Origin: Novosphingobium sp.
GTDB lineage: Bacteria > Pseudomonadota > Alphaproteobacteria > Sphingomonadales > Sphingomonadaceae
DNA: 64,000 nt
Direction: 5' to 3'
Assembly (NCBI RefSeq): GCF_030696665.1
Contig: NZ_JAUYRV010000009.1
Span: 23,189 to 87,188, forward strand
Shown in pieces: positions 34,858-42,432 of this stretch. The notes beneath the pieces are model-generated. The model made no database searches, was not told the DNA's origin, and saw only the letters and a program-made list of their open reading frames with translations. Numbering within the stretch: position 1 is the first letter of the stretch; each line of letters opens with the position of its first letter. A program made the position numbers and the translations under genes.

Positions 34858-34910
34858 TTCAGAAACGCCCTTGCAGTTGCGCCCCCGCCCAGTTGCTATA
34901 AGGCGCGTGC

Positions 34911-35252
34911 ATGGCCCGCAAGCACCCCAAACACGGTCGTTTTGACGACACTCCCGAGATCGATGACGAGGCTCCGGTCCAGGTTGTCCCCTGCTGGCTG
35001 TGCGGGCGGCCCACCGGATCGACCATCGTGTGGCACCATCCCGTGCCGAAAAGCCGGGGCGGGCGCGATGTGGTTCCGATGCACGGCATCTGCCAGCAGA
35101 CCCTGACGGTGAACTTCACCAACGCCGAACTGCAGCGCTATGGCATGGACGTGGAAGGGCTGCTGGCCAACCCCGCCGTGCGCAAGTTCGTGGATTGGGT
35201 GGCCAACAAAGACCCCGATTTTACCGCCACCATCGCCAAGAAGCAGCGCTGA
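34911..35252 (+). CDS. HNH-nuclease-like zinc protein
   Basis: A 113-residue protein with a compact HNH/treble-clef core: the CWLC knuckle at Cys28/Cys31, WHHPVPKSRGG at residues 41-51, and HGICQQTL with His58/Cys61. The downstream segment TNAELQRYGMD would form the closing helix. Proteins of this type in alphaproteobacteria are annotated as HNH endonucleases but have not been tied to a function. The N-terminal 20 residues are acidic and probably disordered. It stands alone between the kinase gene and the convergent efflux operon, whose stop is 3 bp away. Confidence 0.7.
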   Translation: MARKHPKHGRFDDTPEIDDEAPVQVVPCWLCGRPTGSTIVWHHPVPKSRGGRDVVPMHGICQQTLTVNFTNAELQRYGMDVEGLLANPAVRKFVDWVANKDPDFTATIAKKQR

Positions 35253-35255
35253 ACC

Positions 35256-36692
35256 TTACAGCCTCAACTGATCGCGGTCTGCCAGCGCGGCCACCAGTTC
35301 GGCTTGCGCGGCGGCATGGCGATAGTTCGCGTCGATTTCACGGACGGTGGCGTCGGCCAGCGATTCCTCGCGCAGGTTGACGAGCAGGAAGTCGCTTGCT
35401 CCCAACGTGAAGCGCCGACGTTCCGCCTCGGCCATGCGGCGGGCAAGGGCAGCTTCGGCGGTGGCAAGGCCTGCCAGCTTTTCCGCGCCGGAAACTTGCG
35501 TGCGCAAATTGGCGATTTCCACGCCGATCTGCTCTTCCAGAAAGCGCAGCCGAACGGCTAGCGCATCCTGCTCTGCCGCCACTTCGGCAATGCGCCCTTT
35601 GGCGGCGCGCTGTTCCAACGGGACTGAAAAGCGCACACCCACTGCACCTTCCAAAGGGCGGCGTACCGGCGATCCGGGGCCGAAATCCTTGGACGCTTCG
35701 GCCCGCACATCAAGCCGGGGCTTCAATTCGTTCTCGGCCAGGCGGGCACGGATTCCGGCCTGTTCTATGCGGGTGACCAGCGCCTGCAAATCGGGTCGTG
35801 CGGAAATCGCGCTGTTCTGATCCATCAGTCGCGGCGATACCCCATCCACCAGTCGCACCGGCAGGCGCTCTGCCGATGGGACGATGGGTTGGCCCAGACC
35901 ATCGCGCAAAAACAGGGACAGCGCATTGGCCTGCAACTGGAGGTTCTGTTCCCACTGCACCATCAACGATTTGCGGCGCATGATGTTCTGTTGATTTTCA
36001 ACGCTGAGAATGGCCGGGCGCGCGCCCAGCGTGATCTGCTTCTCGATCGAATCCTGCCGTGCTTCGGCCAGTTCGAACAGTTCGCGGTAGATCCGCAAGC
36101 GCAGGCCTGCCGCTACCCAAAGCTGATAGGCCTCAATCGCGCGGCGCTGCACACCGATGGCAACAAGATCGCGGTCAAGATCGGCCAGTTCGATATCGGC
36201 CTGCGCAATCTCCCGCCGCCCGCGACGCTCATCAATCAGGCGGTCCCGCAACAGCGAGAACACTGCACCGGCCTTGAGTTCACCCAGTTGGTTGGTGATC
36301 TGTTTGCCGTCATAGCTGGCGAAGCTGCCAGTCGAGATGCGATAGCCACCATAGACCTGCCCACCATTGTTCTGGAACGGGCGATAGGCCGAAACCTCGG
36401 CGCTGGAGCCGTCGTAGTACCCCAGCGGGCGGGCGTTGGCTTCGGCGTTGAACACAAGGTCGAACTGGCCTTCGACCGTCAGCGCGCGGGCATCGGCCTG
36501 TCGCTGGCGCGCCATCGCCTCAAGGATCTGCGGTGCATGAGTGGCCGAGGATTCGAGGACATCGGCCAGCGTCAATTCACGCGCGGCGGGCGCGGTTGCA
36601 GCCGGCCTTTCTTGCGCCGCCAAGTGCGCGGGCGCACCTGCCAGCACGAGGGTCAGCGCCAGCATCGCCCCTTGGGGCAAAGAGCGGATCAT
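35256..36692 (-). CDS. TolC-family outer-membrane efflux protein
   Basis: A 478-residue outer-membrane factor with a signal peptide (MIRSLPQGAMLALTLVLAG, cleavage after LAAQ near 27), two TolC-like repeats of long amphipathic helices separated by beta segments (GGYRISTGSFASYDGKQ around residue 115), and an Ala/Glu/Arg-rich second half. It would form the exit duct of a tripartite system. Its ATG overlaps the stop of the membrane-fusion gene (36689-36692), so it is last in the ABC-HlyD-TolC operon. Confidence 0.85.
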   Translation of the reverse strand: MIRSLPQGAMLALTLVLAGAPAHLAAQERPAATAPAARELTLADVLESSATHAPQILEAMARQRQADARALTVEGQFDLVFNAEANARPLGYYDGSSAEVSAYRPFQNNGGQVYGGYRISTGSFASYDGKQITNQLGELKAGAVFSLLRDRLIDERRGRREIAQADIELADLDRDLVAIGVQRRAIEAYQLWVAAGLRLRIYRELFELAEARQDSIEKQITLGARPAILSVENQQNIMRRKSLMVQWEQNLQLQANALSLFLRDGLGQPIVPSAERLPVRLVDGVSPRLMDQNSAISARPDLQALVTRIEQAGIRARLAENELKPRLDVRAEASKDFGPGSPVRRPLEGAVGVRFSVPLEQRAAKGRIAEVAAEQDALAVRLRFLEEQIGVEIANLRTQVSGAEKLAGLATAEAALARRMAEAERRRFTLGASDFLLVNLREESLADATVREIDANYRHAAAQAELVAALADRDQLRL

Positions 36693-37846
36693 TTCTCGTC
36701 CTCGCTCCCGCCGTATTCGCTGTCGTAACCGCCCGATTTGCCACCCTTGGACTTGCCTGCCGCTTTGTCGGACAGGGCCTTGGCGGCTGTGCCCTTGCGC
36801 GGGCCGGGATCGATTGGGGTCGGGAATTCGAGCGGGAAATCATTGAGCTGGCGCCACAGTTCATAACCGATGGTGACGGTTTCCATCTGGACCCAGCCGC
36901 GCACTTTGGAGCCGAGGCGGATGTAGTTCTGATCCGGCCAGCCGGGCTTTCCGGGCATCGGTTCCACCAGCACGCGGAACAGCCCGCTGGTCTGCGCCGA
37001 AGGATCGATGGTCAGCACGCGGCCATCGAACATGCCCTGTGCCACCGATGGCCAGCCGCTGAACTGGATGGCGGGCCAGCCTTCGAAGTGCAGGCGCACG
37101 GGCTGCCCCTTGCGCACCAGCGCCACATCGCGGCCATCGAGCAGCAGTTCGACCACGCGCTGGGCGTTATCGGGCGCAAGCGTTGCCAGCATGTCCCCGG
37201 CGCTGACCAGCGTGGCCCCGGCGGCGGTGTTGAGCGACTGGATGCGGCCATCGTGCGGGGCGCGCACCAACTGTGCCGACTGGCGGCCCAGCGCAATGTC
37301 TACCTTGCTGAGCTTGGCGCGGGTTTCGGCCAGCTTGGCGTTGAGTTCGGCGACCTTGATCTGCGCGCCTTCAAAATCGCGCCGTGCGGCAAGGCCTTCG
37401 GCATAGAGTTGCGAATAGCGGTTCACGTCCAGACGTGCGGTGGCCATCGCCTGATCGGCGGCGGCAATCTGTGCGATGACCTGTTCCCGCTCTGCGCCAA
37501 GGCGGACCAGCAGATCGGGGTCATTATCGATGATGCGGGCGATCGGATCGCCTTTCTTCACCTGCTGCCCATCGACCACGTACCACTTTTCCACGCGGCC
37601 CGGCACAAGCGCGGTGACCTGCTGCACGCGGTCTTCAGGGTTGAGCGCGATAACCTCACCCCGGCCAGGCGCGGTCTGCACCCAGTTGACGAAGAACAGC
37701 AGCACCAGCAGCAGCGGGATGCTGACCGCGATCATCCGCCCCAGCGCGCGCGTGGCACGCGGCACTTTCAGCGTGGTGAAAGTGTGGAATTCGCCAAGAT
37801 CGTGGTGTCCGGCGCGGTTGGCGAGCGTCTTGTTACCCGAGGCCAT
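36689..37846 (-). CDS. HlyD-family membrane-fusion protein
   Basis: A 385-residue periplasmic adaptor. An N-terminal cytosolic stretch is followed by a membrane helix (MIAVSIPLLLVLLFFVNWVQ near residue 38), a biotinyl-lipoyl half-motif (VPGRVEKWYVVDGQQVKKGD), an alpha-helical hairpin (residues 115-195) and the returning lipoyl half (VRAPHDGRIQSLNTAAG), then a beta-barrel domain. The last 40 residues are a Lys/Gly/Asp/Glu-rich tail (KGGKSGGYDSEYGGSEDEK) that is unusual for the family. It starts 3 bp after the ABC gene's stop and overlaps the TolC gene by 4 bp. Confidence 0.85.
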   Translation of the reverse strand: MASGNKTLANRAGHHDLGEFHTFTTLKVPRATRALGRMIAVSIPLLLVLLFFVNWVQTAPGRGEVIALNPEDRVQQVTALVPGRVEKWYVVDGQQVKKGDPIARIIDNDPDLLVRLGAEREQVIAQIAAADQAMATARLDVNRYSQLYAEGLAARRDFEGAQIKVAELNAKLAETRAKLSKVDIALGRQSAQLVRAPHDGRIQSLNTAAGATLVSAGDMLATLAPDNAQRVVELLLDGRDVALVRKGQPVRLHFEGWPAIQFSGWPSVAQGMFDGRVLTIDPSAQTSGLFRVLVEPMPGKPGWPDQNYIRLGSKVRGWVQMETVTIGYELWRQLNDFPLEFPTPIDPGPRKGTAAKALSDKAAGKSKGGKSGGYDSEYGGSEDEK

Positions 37847-37849
37847 TGC

Positions 37850-39553
37850 TCAACGCTCCCCCTTGGTATGCGGCAGGATTTCGGTGAGTTCGGTGGAGGC
37901 GTGCTGCGCTTCCTTGCCGATCCACAACCAGGAATCGCGATGCAAGCCATCGGGACGTTCGGTAAATTGCAGCACCGTGGTGCCGTGTTCGCGCAGCGCG
38001 CCCAGCACGCGATCAAGCCGGGCGGGCGGGATCATGTCATAAAGCGGGGACAGCATCAGCACGCGCGGACGGGCGAGGACCGCGCCTGCCAGCTTCAACG
38101 CCATCGTTTCACCCACCGAAAGCGGCCAGCCCGAACCGGACAGAATGGCATCAAGCCCGCCATCCAGCGAACCGATGCGCCGGTCCAGCCCGACCAGTTC
38201 CAGCGCTTCGATCATTGCTTCGGGGCGGCCCGGCGCGCTGAGGCCGAGATATTCGCGCACGGACATTTCCACGATGGTGGGCCGGTCCAGCACGATCACG
38301 TCTGAGCGCAGGCGGTACATATCGAATGTGCCAAGGTCTGCCCCGCCGACCGAAACGAAGCCGCTTTGCGGCACATCCAACCGTTTCAGCAGGGTGGCAA
38401 GGCAGCGTTCGACGCCGGGCGCGGCCAATACCCCCACTTGCGCGCCTGCGGGCACGGCAAAATCGAAGCGGTGCCCGGCGTGGTGCACATCGCGCAGGCG
38501 GATTGCGCCATCGGGCGGGCAGGGGTTGTCGGTCTCTACCGGCGCTTCCTGCGGGATTTCCCAGAACAGGTGCAGTTCTTCAAGGCTGGCCGATAGATCG
38601 TAGAATACTTCGAGATAGTGCCCGAGTTGGGCAATGCCATAGAACACGCTGGAAAGGATCAGTTCTGCGGCAACGAGTTGTCCGATGGACAGTTCGCCCT
38701 GCAGGATCAGCCAGCCACCCATCGCCAAAAGACCCGCGCTGGCAAAGGCATAGAGCAGCAGCAGCGCGATGGTCTGCCCGAAGGTTGCGCGGAAGTGACG
38801 GCGATGCGCGGCAACATAGCGGGCGGTCACGCCTTCGGACCGTTCGATCGCATAGGTCATGTGGCGGCTGGATTTGTAGATACCGTTGGAATTGCCGACC
38901 GTGCCCAGCCAATGGGCCGTTGCGTGCTTGGCGTGGCTTTTGACCACGGCGGTGGCGATGGAGGCATTGGCCCAGACCCGCCAGATCAGCAGCACGGTGA
39001 GCACCAGCACCAGATTGAAGGCGAGGAAGAACGGGTGGTAAAAGCTGGTCACGACAAGGCCGACGATGCTTTGCAGCACGATAGTGAAGCCGCCGATCAG
39101 CAGGCTAGTGAGCGATTTCTGGACCAGGCCCATGTCAAAGAAGCGGTTGAACAGATCACCGCGCCGCGAATCGACGAAGAACGGGTTCTGCGCGTGGACG
39201 GCACGCAGCGTGATCTCTCCCACCAGCCGGGCAAAGAAGCGGCGTTCGAACATGGCGAGCAGCTGGACGCGGAAGGCCATCAGCACGCCCGACAGCAGCA
39301 GCAGCGACAGCAGGATCGCCGCCAGAGTCAGCAGCGGGGCGGGCAGTGCCGTATTGGCGACCGAATTGATGAGCAACTGCACCGAAATCGGCGTGGCCAA
39401 CGAAAGCAGCGATATGGCCACGCCATAGAGCAGTGCCAGCCGCACGAAGCCCGCATCCGGCCCAAGCACCTGCTTTGCCCAGCGCAGAAAATCGCGAAAT
39501 CGCGGGGCGTTATGGCCCTGTGGTCCATTAGAAGCGGCATTGGGAGAAGCCAT
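37850..39553 (-). CDS. ABC-exporter-like protein with a degenerate nucleotide-binding domain
   Basis: A 567-residue protein with a six-helix type-IV-exporter membrane domain (about residues 30-330) and a C-terminal domain with the length and strand order of an ABC ATPase (345-548). The ATPase motifs are all altered: the Walker A position reads AAPGVERC with no GKS/T, the Q-loop region reads VLDRPTI with no Gln, the signature reads LSVGE, Walker B reads LMLSPLYD with no Asp-Glu, and the switch reads FTERPD with no His. The reading frame is uninterrupted and codon use is normal, so it looks maintained. It probably cannot hydrolyse ATP on its own, or it needs another subunit. It is first in the operon with HlyD and TolC partners. 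Confidence 0.8.
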   Translation of the reverse strand: MASPNAASNGPQGHNAPRFRDFLRWAKQVLGPDAGFVRLALLYGVAISLLSLATPISVQLLINSVANTALPAPLLTLAAILLSLLLLSGVLMAFRVQLLAMFERRFFARLVGEITLRAVHAQNPFFVDSRRGDLFNRFFDMGLVQKSLTSLLIGGFTIVLQSIVGLVVTSFYHPFFLAFNLVLVLTVLLIWRVWANASIATAVVKSHAKHATAHWLGTVGNSNGIYKSSRHMTYAIERSEGVTARYVAAHRRHFRATFGQTIALLLLYAFASAGLLAMGGWLILQGELSIGQLVAAELILSSVFYGIAQLGHYLEVFYDLSASLEELHLFWEIPQEAPVETDNPCPPDGAIRLRDVHHAGHRFDFAVPAGAQVGVLAAPGVERCLATLLKRLDVPQSGFVSVGGADLGTFDMYRLRSDVIVLDRPTIVEMSVREYLGLSAPGRPEAMIEALELVGLDRRIGSLDGGLDAILSGSGWPLSVGETMALKLAGAVLARPRVLMLSPLYDMIPPARLDRVLGALREHGTTVLQFTERPDGLHRDSWLWIGKEAQHASTELTEILPHTKGER

Positions 39554-39803
39554 CGTTTATCGTAATTCCGTTTTTCGCAGTTGCAGCATAAATGGGGGGC
39601 GTTCAGTGTCTTTGTGGCAACCGTTTGTGAACTTTTTTTGCTGAAGCGCAAAGGGTGGGCCGTCCAGTATAGTTGCAAAAGCATGCGTTTTGGATGCTAT
39701 CGGGAGCATCACGAGGGATTGCGCGTTCTATTCGGGTGGCGTCTGCGTTCAACTTTTGGCAAGTGCGAACAGGCGTGGGCGCAGCCGAAGCGCAACAGGT
39801 TGA
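39554..39803. other. 250-bp divergent region between the efflux operon and the phosphohexomutase gene
   Basis: No supported gene. It contains a small hairpin (GATGCT at 39693-39698 and AGCATC at 39705-39710 around ATCGGG) and A/T-rich stretches near 39560-39600 and 39628-39645 that may be promoters. An open frame at 39581-39817 has a Cys/Trp/Arg-rich translation with no family resemblance and no ribosome site, so I treat it as chance. Confidence 0.5.
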
Positions 39804-41357
39804 TTGGAACTATCTGAAATGCATGATGATCTTCAGCAGGCCGGACTTCAGCAGATAGGCGTGACGGTGTCCGAACTGATGGCCACCAGCGGCGTGCCCT
39901 TTGGCACCAGCGGCGTGCGCGGCCTTGCCAGCGCGATGAAGGATAAATTGTGCCACGCCTATGCCACGGCGTTTTTGCAATATCTGCGGCAGATCGGCGA
40001 ATTTGCCGATGGCGGGCGCGTGGCGATTGCCGGGGATTTGCGCGAAAGCACCCCGCGCATCATCGCCGCCTGCGCCACGGCGGTGCGCGATTGCGGGGGT
40101 GAGGTGGTCTATTGCGGCATGGTGCCGACGCCTGCGTTGGCGCTTTACGCGATGTCTGGAAAGGGGGGGGGCAAGGCAATGCCCTCGATCATGGTTACGG
40201 GCAGCCACATTCCGGCGGACCGCAACGGCATCAAGTTCTATCGCCCGCATGGCGAAGTGCTGAAGAGCGACGAGGCGGGGATCGTGTCGCAGCGGGTGGC
40301 GATTGATCCGGCGCAGTTCGGCAATGATGACAGCCTGTTAGCGCCGGTTGCACTGCCCGAAGTGGTGGACGTGGTGCCCGCCTATATCGAACGCTATGTG
40401 CGGCACTTTGGCGCAGACGCGCTGTCCGGGCTGACCATCGGGGTCTATCAGCACACGGCGGTGGGCCGCGATGTGCTGGTGCAGGCGGTGGAGGCACTGG
40501 GCGCAAAGGCGGTGCCTTTCGGGCGTGAAACGGTGTTCGTGCCGGTGGATACCGAGGCGATCCGGGCTGAGGACATCGCGCTGGCGGCGGAATGGGCAGC
40601 GGCGAACAAAGTCGATGCGATCATTTCCACCGATGGCGATTCTGACCGGCCCCTGGTTTCTGACGCGCAAGGGGTGTGGCTGCGCGGCGATGTGGTGGGT
40701 CTGCTGTGTGCGCGGTCGGTTGGCGCGGATGTGGCGGTAACGCCGGTCAGTTCAAACACCGTGCTGGAATTGAGCGGGGCGGTGCCCAAGGTGGTGCGCA
40801 CGCGCATCGGATCGCCCTATGTGATTGCGGCGATGATGGATGCGGCCAAGGCTGATCCGGCGGCCTGCGTCTGCGGGTATGAAGCGAATGGCGGGTTCCT
40901 GCTGGGCACGGACGTGGGCGATCTGGCGGCCTTGCCGACGCGCGATGCTTTCTTGCCGATCGTGGCGGTGGTGCAGGCGGCGCGGGAGCGTCCGATTGCC
41001 GATGTGGTGGCGGAACTGCCGCCGCGCTTTACCTTCAGCGACCGCGTGGCCGATTTTCCGCAGGCGCACAGCGCGGCATTGATTGCGCTGCTTTCAAGCG
41101 GGGCGCAGGACGAGCAACTGGCTCGGATCGCGCGGCTGTTTGGCGAGATTGCGGGTCTGCCGACCGGGATCGACACGACCGACGGTTATCGCATGAGCTT
41201 TGCCGATGGCGCGGTGATCCACTTCCGCCCTTCTGGCAATGCGCCCGAACTGCGCTGCTATACCGAGGCGGAAAGCGAGGCCAAAGCACGCGACCTCAAT
41301 GCGCGGGCGCTTTCGCACGTGGTGGCCGATGTGGTGCCCGAAGCGGTCAGGGTCTAA
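39804..41357 (+). CDS. phosphomannomutase/phosphoglucomutase
   Basis: A protein of about 517 residues of the alpha-D-phosphohexomutase superfamily. Motifs: FGTSGVRGLA near residue 33, the phosphoserine loop MVTGSHIPADRNG with Ser134, the metal loop STDGDSDRP, the sugar-binding CGYEANGGFLLGTD (EANGG) and the phosphate-binding FRPSGNAPELRCYTEA near the end. It interconverts mannose or glucose 1- and 6-phosphates for nucleotide-sugar synthesis. The start is uncertain: a TTG at 39804, an ATG at 39819 or a GTG at 39861/39867 are all in frame and none has a good ribosome site. It stands in front of folD on the same strand. Confidence 0.85.
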   Translation: MELSEMHDDLQQAGLQQIGVTVSELMATSGVPFGTSGVRGLASAMKDKLCHAYATAFLQYLRQIGEFADGGRVAIAGDLRESTPRIIAACATAVRDCGGEVVYCGMVPTPALALYAMSGKGGGKAMPSIMVTGSHIPADRNGIKFYRPHGEVLKSDEAGIVSQRVAIDPAQFGNDDSLLAPVALPEVVDVVPAYIERYVRHFGADALSGLTIGVYQHTAVGRDVLVQAVEALGAKAVPFGRETVFVPVDTEAIRAEDIALAAEWAAANKVDAIISTDGDSDRPLVSDAQGVWLRGDVVGLLCARSVGADVAVTPVSSNTVLELSGAVPKVVRTRIGSPYVIAAMMDAAKADPAACVCGYEANGGFLLGTDVGDLAALPTRDAFLPIVAVVQAARERPIADVVAELPPRFTFSDRVADFPQAHSAALIALLSSGAQDEQLARIARLFGEIAGLPTGIDTTDGYRMSFADGAVIHFRPSGNAPELRCYTEAESEAKARDLNARALSHVVADVVPEAVRV

Positions 41358-41374
41358 AAGGCTGGTTGCCAAAT

Positions 41375-41393
41375 TTGTATGCAACACATACAA
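41375..41393. promoter_or_regulatory. perfect 19-bp palindrome upstream of folD
   Basis: TTGTATGCAACACATACAA has perfect 7-bp arms around CAACA and lies 31 bp before the folD ATG, 18 bp after the mutase stop. TTGTAT-N-ATACAA sites are typical for FadR/FCD-type GntR regulators. No such regulator is encoded in the window, so the binder is unknown. Confidence 0.55.
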
Positions 41394-41423
41394 TATCCTC
41401 AACTGAGAGGGTGAGGTAAGGCA

Positions 41424-42287
41424 ATGGCCCAGATTATCGATGGCAAGGCGCTGGCCGCGCAAGTGCTGGCGCGTACCGCTGCGGATGTGGCGGAGATGGT
41501 TGCAGCGGGCGCACCTGCGCCGGGGCTGGCGGTGATTCTCGTCGGCAACGATCCGGCGAGCGAGGTCTATGTGGGCCGCAAGATTGCGCAGTGTCGCAAG
41601 GCGGGCATCAGTTCCATCGAACATCGCCTGCCCGCCGATACGCCGGAGGGCGATGTGCTGGCGCTGATTGACACGCTCAATGCCGATGCGGGCGTCCACG
41701 GCATTCTGGTGCAGTTGCCGCTGCCAAAGCACATCGACGCCGCGCTGGTGCTGGACCGGATCGATCCGGGCAAGGACGTGGATGGCTTCCACCCGGTCAA
41801 TGTCGGGCGGCTTTCCACCGGCACGGGCGGGCTGGTGCCCTGCACGCCGCTGGGGGTGATGCTGCTGCTGGACAGCGTGATCGAGGATTATCGCGGACTG
41901 AACGTGGTGGTGATCGGCAAGTCGAACATCGTGGGCAAGCCGGTTTCGATGCTGCTGCTGGAACGGGAAGCGACGGTGACCGTCACGCACATTGAAACGC
42001 GCGATCTGCCCGATGTGGCGCGCAAGGCCGATGTGATCGTGGCCGCTGCGGGCGCGCCGCATCTGGTGCGCGGATATTGGGTAAAGCCGGGCGCGGTGGT
42101 GATCGACGTGGGCATCAGCCGCGTGACTGACTTTGACGGCAAGACCCGCATCGTGGGCGATTGCGCCACGCATGAGCTTGACCATGCCAAGGCGGTCACG
42201 CCGGTGCCGGGCGGGGTGGGTCCGATGACCATTGCCTGCCTGCTGAGCAATACCGTGCTGGCGGCAAAGCGATCAGCAGTTGCGTGA
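41424..42287 (+). CDS. folD: bifunctional methylenetetrahydrofolate dehydrogenase/cyclohydrolase
   Basis: A 287-residue FolD: the catalytic segment VGNDPASEVYVGRKIAQCRKAG near residue 36 (read as two parts) with the active Lys of the YVGRK motif, the PLPKHIDAALVLDRIDPGKD loop, PVNVGRL, PCTPLGVMLLL, the nucleotide-binding IGKSNIVGKPVSMLLL and the closing PGGVGPMTIACLL. It interconverts 5,10-methylene-, methenyl- and 10-formyl-tetrahydrofolate in the cytosol. The start ATG has GAGAGGGTGAGG upstream. A 19-bp palindrome precedes it and a strong terminator follows it. Confidence 0.95.
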   Translation: MAQIIDGKALAAQVLARTAADVAEMVAAGAPAPGLAVILVGNDPASEVYVGRKIAQCRKAGISSIEHRLPADTPEGDVLALIDTLNADAGVHGILVQLPLPKHIDAALVLDRIDPGKDVDGFHPVNVGRLSTGTGGLVPCTPLGVMLLLDSVIEDYRGLNVVVIGKSNIVGKPVSMLLLEREATVTVTHIETRDLPDVARKADVIVAAAGAPHLVRGYWVKPGAVVIDVGISRVTDFDGKTRIVGDCATHELDHAKAVTPVPGGVGPMTIACLLSNTVLAAKRSAVA

Positions 42288-42414
42288 AATGCAATTGCGA
42301 TAGCGTGGATCGCACTTGCGGAAACCGGTGTCACAATGGATAAAGAACCTGCCTTTCAGGCATCCTCTCCCAAACTTTCCAAGGGGGCCAGCGCAAGCCG
42401 GTCCCCCTTTTTTT
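42288..42414 (+). ncRNA. possible small RNA or 3' UTR RNA after folD
   Basis: Between the folD stop and the terminator lie a TTGCGG element at 42316-42321, a possible -10 near 42337-42343 (TGGATAAAG region), a short CCTG-CCTTT-CAGG hairpin near 42349, and an unpaired pyrimidine-rich stretch CCTCTCCCAAACTTTCC (42364-42380) directly before the terminator stem. CCTCTCCC-type loops are typical of alphaproteobacterial regulatory RNAs that pair with Shine-Dalgarno sequences. Evidence is structural only; a processed folD 3' UTR is the alternative. Confidence 0.35.
42381..42414 (+). terminator. intrinsic terminator after folD
   Basis: AAGGGGG at 42381-42387 pairs with CCCCCTT at 42403-42409, extended by an inner CC/GG, with a C-G rich loop and a run of seven T at 42408-42414. 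On the minus strand the hairpin is not followed by T, so it serves the plus-strand transcript and not the convergent RTX gene. Confidence 0.85.
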
Positions 42415-42432
42415 GTTCGGAATCCGTGAAGT

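Noticed and set aside
37850..39553. The degenerate ATPase as a frameshift or sequencing error
   Set aside because: Strand order, length and hydrophobic pattern stay in register before, between and after all the altered motifs, and all six motifs differ, so one or two frame errors cannot explain it.
39581..39817. A 78-codon gene between the efflux operon and the phosphohexomutase gene
   Set aside because: No ribosome site, a Cys/Trp/Arg-rich translation without homologous pattern, and it covers the promoter region.
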